Assembly (NCBI RefSeq): GCF_016862175.1
Contig: NZ_BOML01000013.1
Location: forward strand, 332,017 to 396,016
DNA from: Paractinoplanes durhamensis
Lineage (GTDB): Bacteria; Actinomycetota; Actinomycetes; Mycobacteriales; Micromonosporaceae
Reading direction: 5' to 3'
DNA length: 64,000 bases
Positions 60,440-64,000 of this stretch are shown here, one piece after another. The first letter of the stretch is position 1. Each line of letters opens with the position of its first letter. Made by a program: the position numbers and the translations under genes. The notes below the pieces were generated by a model. That model did not search any database and was not told the origin of the DNA. It was given only the letters and a program-made list of their open reading frames with translations.

Positions 60440-60466
60440 TATCGCTACTGGGAGTTTCGCTACTGC
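60440..60466. promoter_or_regulatory. Direct repeat between TetR and oleate hydratase genes
   Basis: CGCTACTG occurs twice with a 15-bp period (ATCGCTACTG GGAGT TTCGCTACTG). Two copies about 1.5 helical turns apart in a divergent promoter suit a TetR-type operator. Confidence 0.4.
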
Positions 60467-60503
60467 CAGGTGCGTAACTGGCACGGACCCCGGAGGAGCG
60501 GAG

Positions 60504-62297
60504 ATGTTCTACAGCAGCGGTAACTACGAAGCGTTCGCCCGGCCGCGCAAGGCCGACCGGGTCGAGGAGAAGACCGCCTGGTTCGTCGGGGGTGGCCTCG
60601 CGTCGCTGTCCGGCGCGGCGTTCCTGATCCGCGACGGTCAGATGCCCGGCGACCGGATCACCGTCCTGGAGCGGCTCAAGCTGCCCGGCGGCGCCCTCGA
60701 CGGCATCAAGGAGCCGCGGAAAGGGTTCGTGATCCGGGGCGGCCGCGAGATGGAGGACCATTTCGAGTGCCTGTGGGATCTGTTCCGGTCGATCCCGTCG
60801 ATCGAGACCGCCGGGGCGAGCGTCCTCGACGAGTTCTACTGGCTCAACAAGGACGACCCGAACTTCTCGCTGCAGCGGGCCACCGTCGAGCAGGGGCAGG
60901 ACGCGCACACCGACGGCCTGTTCACGCTGACCGACAAGGCGCAGAAGGAGATCATCAAGGTCTTCCTGGCCACGCGCGAGGACATGGAGAACAAGCGGAT
61001 CGACGAGGTCTTCGGCCGCGAGTTCCTGGACAGCAACTTCTGGCTGTACTGGCGGACGATGTTCGCCTTCGAGGAGTGGCACAGCGCCCTGGAGATGAAG
61101 CTCTACCTGCACCGCTTCATCCACCACATCGGCGGCCTGCCGGACTTCACCGCGCTCAAGTTCACCAAGTACAACCAGTACGAGTCGCTGGTGCTGCCGC
61201 TCTACCGGTGGCTGCTCGACCAGGGCGTCGTCTTCCACTTCGACACCGAGGTCACCGACGTCGACTTCGACGTCGACCGCACCGACGGCCGCCGGCAGGC
61301 CACCCGGCTGCACTGGCTCCGGGACGGCGCCGCCGGCGGAGCCGACCTCGGCCCGGACGACCTGCTGTTCATGACGATCGGGTCGCTGACCGAGAACTCC
61401 GACAACGGCGACCACCACACGCCCGCCAAGCTCGACGAGGGCCCGGCGCCGGCGTGGGACCTGTGGCGACGGATCGCGGCCAAGGACCCGCTGTTCGGCC
61501 GGCCGGACGTCTTCGGCTCGCACATCGCACAGACCAAGTGGGAGTCGGCCACCGTGACGACCCTCGACCGGCGGATCCCCGACTACATCCAGAAGATCTG
61601 CAAGCGCGACCCGTTCAGCGGCAAGGTGGTCACCGGCGGCATCGTCACCGTCAAGGATTCGAGCTGGCTGCTGAGCTGGACGGTCAACCGGCAGCCGCAC
61701 TTCAAGCAGCAGCCGGCCGACCAGATCGTGGTCTGGATCTACTCGCTCTTCGTCGACCGCCCCGGCGACTTCGTCGGCAAGACCATGCAGGAGTGCACCG
61801 GCGAGGAGATCACCCAGGAATGGCTGTACCACCTCGGCGTGCCGGTCGAGGACATCGCCGAGATGGCGGCCACCGGGGCGAAGACGGTGCCGGTGATGAT
61901 GCCGTACGTCACCTCGTTCTTCATGCCCCGCCAGGCCGGCGACCGCCCCGACGTCGTACCCGAAGGATCGGTGAATTTCGCCTTCATCGGGCAGTTCGCC
62001 GAGTCGGGGCGGGACTGCATCTTCACCACCGAATACTCGGTGCGCACCGCGATGGAAGCGGTTTACACCCTGCTCGGGGTCGAGCGGGGCGTGCCGGAGG
62101 TGTTCGCGTCCACCTACGACGTGCGCACGCTGCTCGCCGCCACCGGCCGGCTCCGGGACGGCCACGAGCTCGAGCTGCCCGGCCCGGATTTCCTCCACAA
62201 GCGCTTGCTGCGCAAGCTGGAGGACACCGAGATCGGCGAACTGCTGCTGGAGTTCAAGCTCGTTCCTGACGTACGGCGTACGCCGCCTCAGGGGTGA
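60504..62297 (+). CDS. ohyA: Oleate hydratase
   Basis: A 597-residue FAD-dependent enzyme adding water to the cis-9 double bond of oleate to give 10-hydroxystearate. FAD loop VGGGLASLSGAAFLIRDG (residues about 32-49), GRDCIFTTEYSVRTAMEAVY near the C terminus, and family blocks RGGREMEDHFECLWDLF and WLYWRTMFAFEEWHSALEMKLY all match. ATG 60504 follows GGAGGAGCGGAG. Such enzymes detoxify unsaturated fatty acids. Its 3' end overlaps the convergent dehydrogenase gene by 10 bp. Confidence 0.95.
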   Translation: MFYSSGNYEAFARPRKADRVEEKTAWFVGGGLASLSGAAFLIRDGQMPGDRITVLERLKLPGGALDGIKEPRKGFVIRGGREMEDHFECLWDLFRSIPSIETAGASVLDEFYWLNKDDPNFSLQRATVEQGQDAHTDGLFTLTDKAQKEIIKVFLATREDMENKRIDEVFGREFLDSNFWLYWRTMFAFEEWHSALEMKLYLHRFIHHIGGLPDFTALKFTKYNQYESLVLPLYRWLLDQGVVFHFDTEVTDVDFDVDRTDGRRQATRLHWLRDGAAGGADLGPDDLLFMTIGSLTENSDNGDHHTPAKLDEGPAPAWDLWRRIAAKDPLFGRPDVFGSHIAQTKWESATVTTLDRRIPDYIQKICKRDPFSGKVVTGGIVTVKDSSWLLSWTVNRQPHFKQQPADQIVVWIYSLFVDRPGDFVGKTMQECTGEEITQEWLYHLGVPVEDIAEMAATGAKTVPVMMPYVTSFFMPRQAGDRPDVVPEGSVNFAFIGQFAESGRDCIFTTEYSVRTAMEAVYTLLGVERGVPEVFASTYDVRTLLAATGRLRDGHELELPGPDFLHKRLLRKLEDTEIGELLLEFKLVPDVRRTPPQG

Positions 62298-63343
62298 ACG
62301 AGGATCTTGACCGCGGTCTCGTTGTGGTCGATCAGCGTCCGGATGCCCTTGTCGATCAGATCGTCGAGGGCGATCCGGGCGGTGATGAACGGCGCCAGGT
62401 CGACCTTGCCGTCGTGCACCAGCTGGATGGTGGCCGGGTGGTCGCGCACGTAGGCGATGGTGCCGCGCAGGTCGATCTCCTTGAGCACGAGGCGCTGCAT
62501 GTCGATCTGCGCCGGGTGCCCCCAGATCGAGACGACGACGATCACACCGGCCGGCTTGACCGCATCGAAGAGCTGGTCGAGCGCGGCGTTGACGCTGGAG
62601 CACTCGAAGCAGACGTCAGCACCGACCCCACCGGTGATCTCCCGCACCCGGGCCGCGACGTCCTCGCTGCTCGGGTCGAGGATGTGGTCGGCCACCCCGG
62701 TCTCGCGGGCCTTGGCCTTCCGGGCGCTGCTGAGCTCACTCATGATCACGGTGAGCCCTTCGGCCTTGAGCACGGCCGCGAGAAGCAGCCCGATCGGCCC
62801 GGCCCCGGCGATGAAGGCGACGTCACCGGCCTTGGCGCCGCTGCGCACGAACGCGTGGTGCCCCACCGACAGCGGCTCGATCAGCGCGGCCTGGTCGAGC
62901 GGGATGTCGCCGATCGGGTGCACCCAGCGCCGGTCGACAACGACCTTCTCGCTGAGACCACCGCCGCCACCGGCCAGCCCGATGAAGCCCATGCTGGTGC
63001 AGAGGTTGTAGTTGCCGGCCTGACAGGGCGCGCAGTCACCGCACACGAAATACGGCTCGACCACGACGTTGTCCCCGACGGCCAAGTCGGTGACGCCGTC
63101 ACCGAGCGCGGTGATCGTCCCGGAGAACTCGTGCCCCATGGTCACCGGCGCGGTCTCCCGGGTGAGCGGGTGCGGGTGCCCCGCGGGCGAGATGAAGATC
63201 GGCCCTTCAAGGTATTCGTGCAGGTCGGTCCCGCAGATGCCACACCAGGCCACATCGATCGCCACCGCCCCGGCCCGCAACTCCGGCACCGGCACGTCGT
63301 CGATGGTGATGTTCTTGCTGGCGTGGAAGATTGCTGCTTTCAC
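62288..63343 (-). CDS. Zinc-dependent alcohol dehydrogenase, 2,3-butanediol dehydrogenase-like
   Basis: A 351-residue MDR enzyme: catalytic Zn ligands Cys in WCGICGTDLHEY (about 34) and His-Glu in MGHEFSG; structural Zn cysteines in CGDCAPCQAGNYNLC; NAD loop AGAGPIGLLLAAVLKA. The long loop EGPIFISPAGHPHPLT is typical of butanediol/sorbitol-type dehydrogenases. ATG 63343. It could act on acetoin/butanediol or a hydroxy-fatty derivative; the convergent overlap with ohyA gives no operon link. Confidence 0.9.
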   Translation of the reverse strand: MKAAIFHASKNITIDDVPVPELRAGAVAIDVAWCGICGTDLHEYLEGPIFISPAGHPHPLTRETAPVTMGHEFSGTITALGDGVTDLAVGDNVVVEPYFVCGDCAPCQAGNYNLCTSMGFIGLAGGGGGLSEKVVVDRRWVHPIGDIPLDQAALIEPLSVGHHAFVRSGAKAGDVAFIAGAGPIGLLLAAVLKAEGLTVIMSELSSARKAKARETGVADHILDPSSEDVAARVREITGGVGADVCFECSSVNAALDQLFDAVKPAGVIVVVSIWGHPAQIDMQRLVLKEIDLRGTIAYVRDHPATIQLVHDGKVDLAPFITARIALDDLIDKGIRTLIDHNETAVKILVHP

Positions 63344-63489
63344 GGCTGACTCTCCGATTCCGAGGCATCCGCCTCCCCTGGAAAGTATCCGGGACGAAGG
63401 CCGCCATCATCGACCGAAGGACCCGTCACCCAGGGAACAAAGACCCGCCCGGATGCCATCGCCCGCGGCCGATGCCGCAGGATGTCCCG

Positions 63490-63981
63490 ATGCAATTCAA
63501 GATCATCTTGACCTCCCTGGCCGCGATTTCCCTGATCAGCGGCTGCGGCGCGAAGAGCGACGGAAACATCAGCACCCCGATGGCCCCACTCGCCTCACCC
63601 GCGTCACCCGCGTCACCCGCGTCACCCGCCGCCGCGTCACCCGCCGCCGCCACGTCGGCGGCGACCCCGACGGCTGAAGGCGGCGACGACCTGAAGACCG
63701 CGGTCAGGGCGTACAGCGACGCGTTCCTGACCGGAAAGGCGACAAAGGCCTACAAACTGCTTTCCGTACGCTGCCAGAAGCGCACGTCCCTGTCCGAATT
63801 CACCGGCATCGTGACCGCAGCCAAGGGCCTGTACGGCAGCGCGCTCCCCCTGGAGACGTATTCGGCAAAGGTCTCCGGCGACCTGGCCCGGGTCACCTAC
63901 ACATATTCCGTGAAAGCCATCAACCAGGACAGCGAGCCATGGACCCGAGAGGCCGGCAACTGGCACCAGGACGACTGCTGA
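63490..63981 (+). CDS. Lipoprotein of unknown function
   Basis: A 163-residue lipoprotein: signal peptide with lipobox LISGC, then a low-complexity SPASPASP linker coded by 9-bp repeats (TCACCCGCG, about 63593-63650). The C-terminal 100 residues (AVRAYSDAFLTGKATKAYKLLS, YTYSVKAIN, WTREAGNWHQDDC) resemble NTF2/DUF4878-type folds used as extracellular domains. ATG 63490 with AGGA 7 bp upstream. Confidence 0.7.
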   Translation: MQFKIILTSLAAISLISGCGAKSDGNISTPMAPLASPASPASPASPAAASPAAATSAATPTAEGGDDLKTAVRAYSDAFLTGKATKAYKLLSVRCQKRTSLSEFTGIVTAAKGLYGSALPLETYSAKVSGDLARVTYTYSVKAINQDSEPWTREAGNWHQDDC

Positions 63982-64000
63982 CCCGAAGCAGCAGTCGCCC

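Overview
The window is high-GC DNA with GTG and TTG starts, many 1-4 bp gene overlaps, Tat and Sec exported glycoside hydrolases, GAF-ANTAR proteins, an ESX-type toxin and FxSxx-type genes. This points to an actinomycete, most likely an Actinoplanes-like member of the Micromonosporaceae. The genus is inferred, not proven. I see no rRNA, tRNA, CRISPR array or complete insertion sequence.

Layout. 1-2.4 kb: the edge of an FMN reductase gene, a GNAT acetyltransferase and a secreted GH62 arabinofuranosidase. 2.4-3.8 kb: a membrane-spanning ECF sigma factor that carries its own zinc-binding anti-sigma-like segment, one TM helix and an arabinose-binding AbfB domain. It faces the GH62 gene, and both genes have a near-identical LacI-type site before their starts. 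3.9-8.8 kb: a hypothetical protein, a GH5-like enzyme, two GAF-ANTAR regulators and a Tat-exported repeat protein.

8.9-29 kb is an organosulfur scavenging region. Two plus-strand genes (a luciferase-like monooxygenase and a CBS/cysteine-synthase-like enzyme) face a long, tightly packed minus-strand operon. That operon runs from an amino acid permease at 28983 through a hydrolase, a nitroreductase-like protein, SsuD, an Eis-type acetyltransferase, DszA-like monooxygenases, a complete peptide/sulfonate-type ABC transporter and a DszC/SfnB-like flavoprotein, down to 11928. A CCTAT-N7-ATAGG-like element lies before several of its units.

29-34 kb: a patatin-like lipase and a divergent pair of parallel beta-helix proteins, one fused to an SGNH hydrolase. 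34.3-41.1 kb is the most unusual region: an FxsT-like STAND NTPase with TPRs, a nucleoside-phosphorylase-fold protein, a 58-residue FxsA-like peptide gene and an HExxH peptide-hydroxylase-like gene. The NTPase and the phosphorylase carry matching effector-associated domains at opposite ends. This looks like an FxSxx/STAND conflict system in which a nucleosidase takes the place of the usual TIR-type partner and no radical SAM enzyme is present.

41.4-55.7 kb: large secreted polysaccharide hydrolases (GH2, GH35, GH5, GH43-like) with unusually clear promoters and operators. Between them lie an AraC-DinB gene, a DHFR-like gene, a frameshifted ESX toxin locus and an HxlR/quinone oxidoreductase pair. 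55.7-59.1 kb: a complete P450 electron-transfer cassette (P450, 3Fe-4S ferredoxin, ferredoxin reductase, SDR). 59.2-64 kb: an orphan OmpR-type regulator, a TetR/oleate hydratase divergent pair, a butanediol-dehydrogenase-like enzyme and a lipoprotein.
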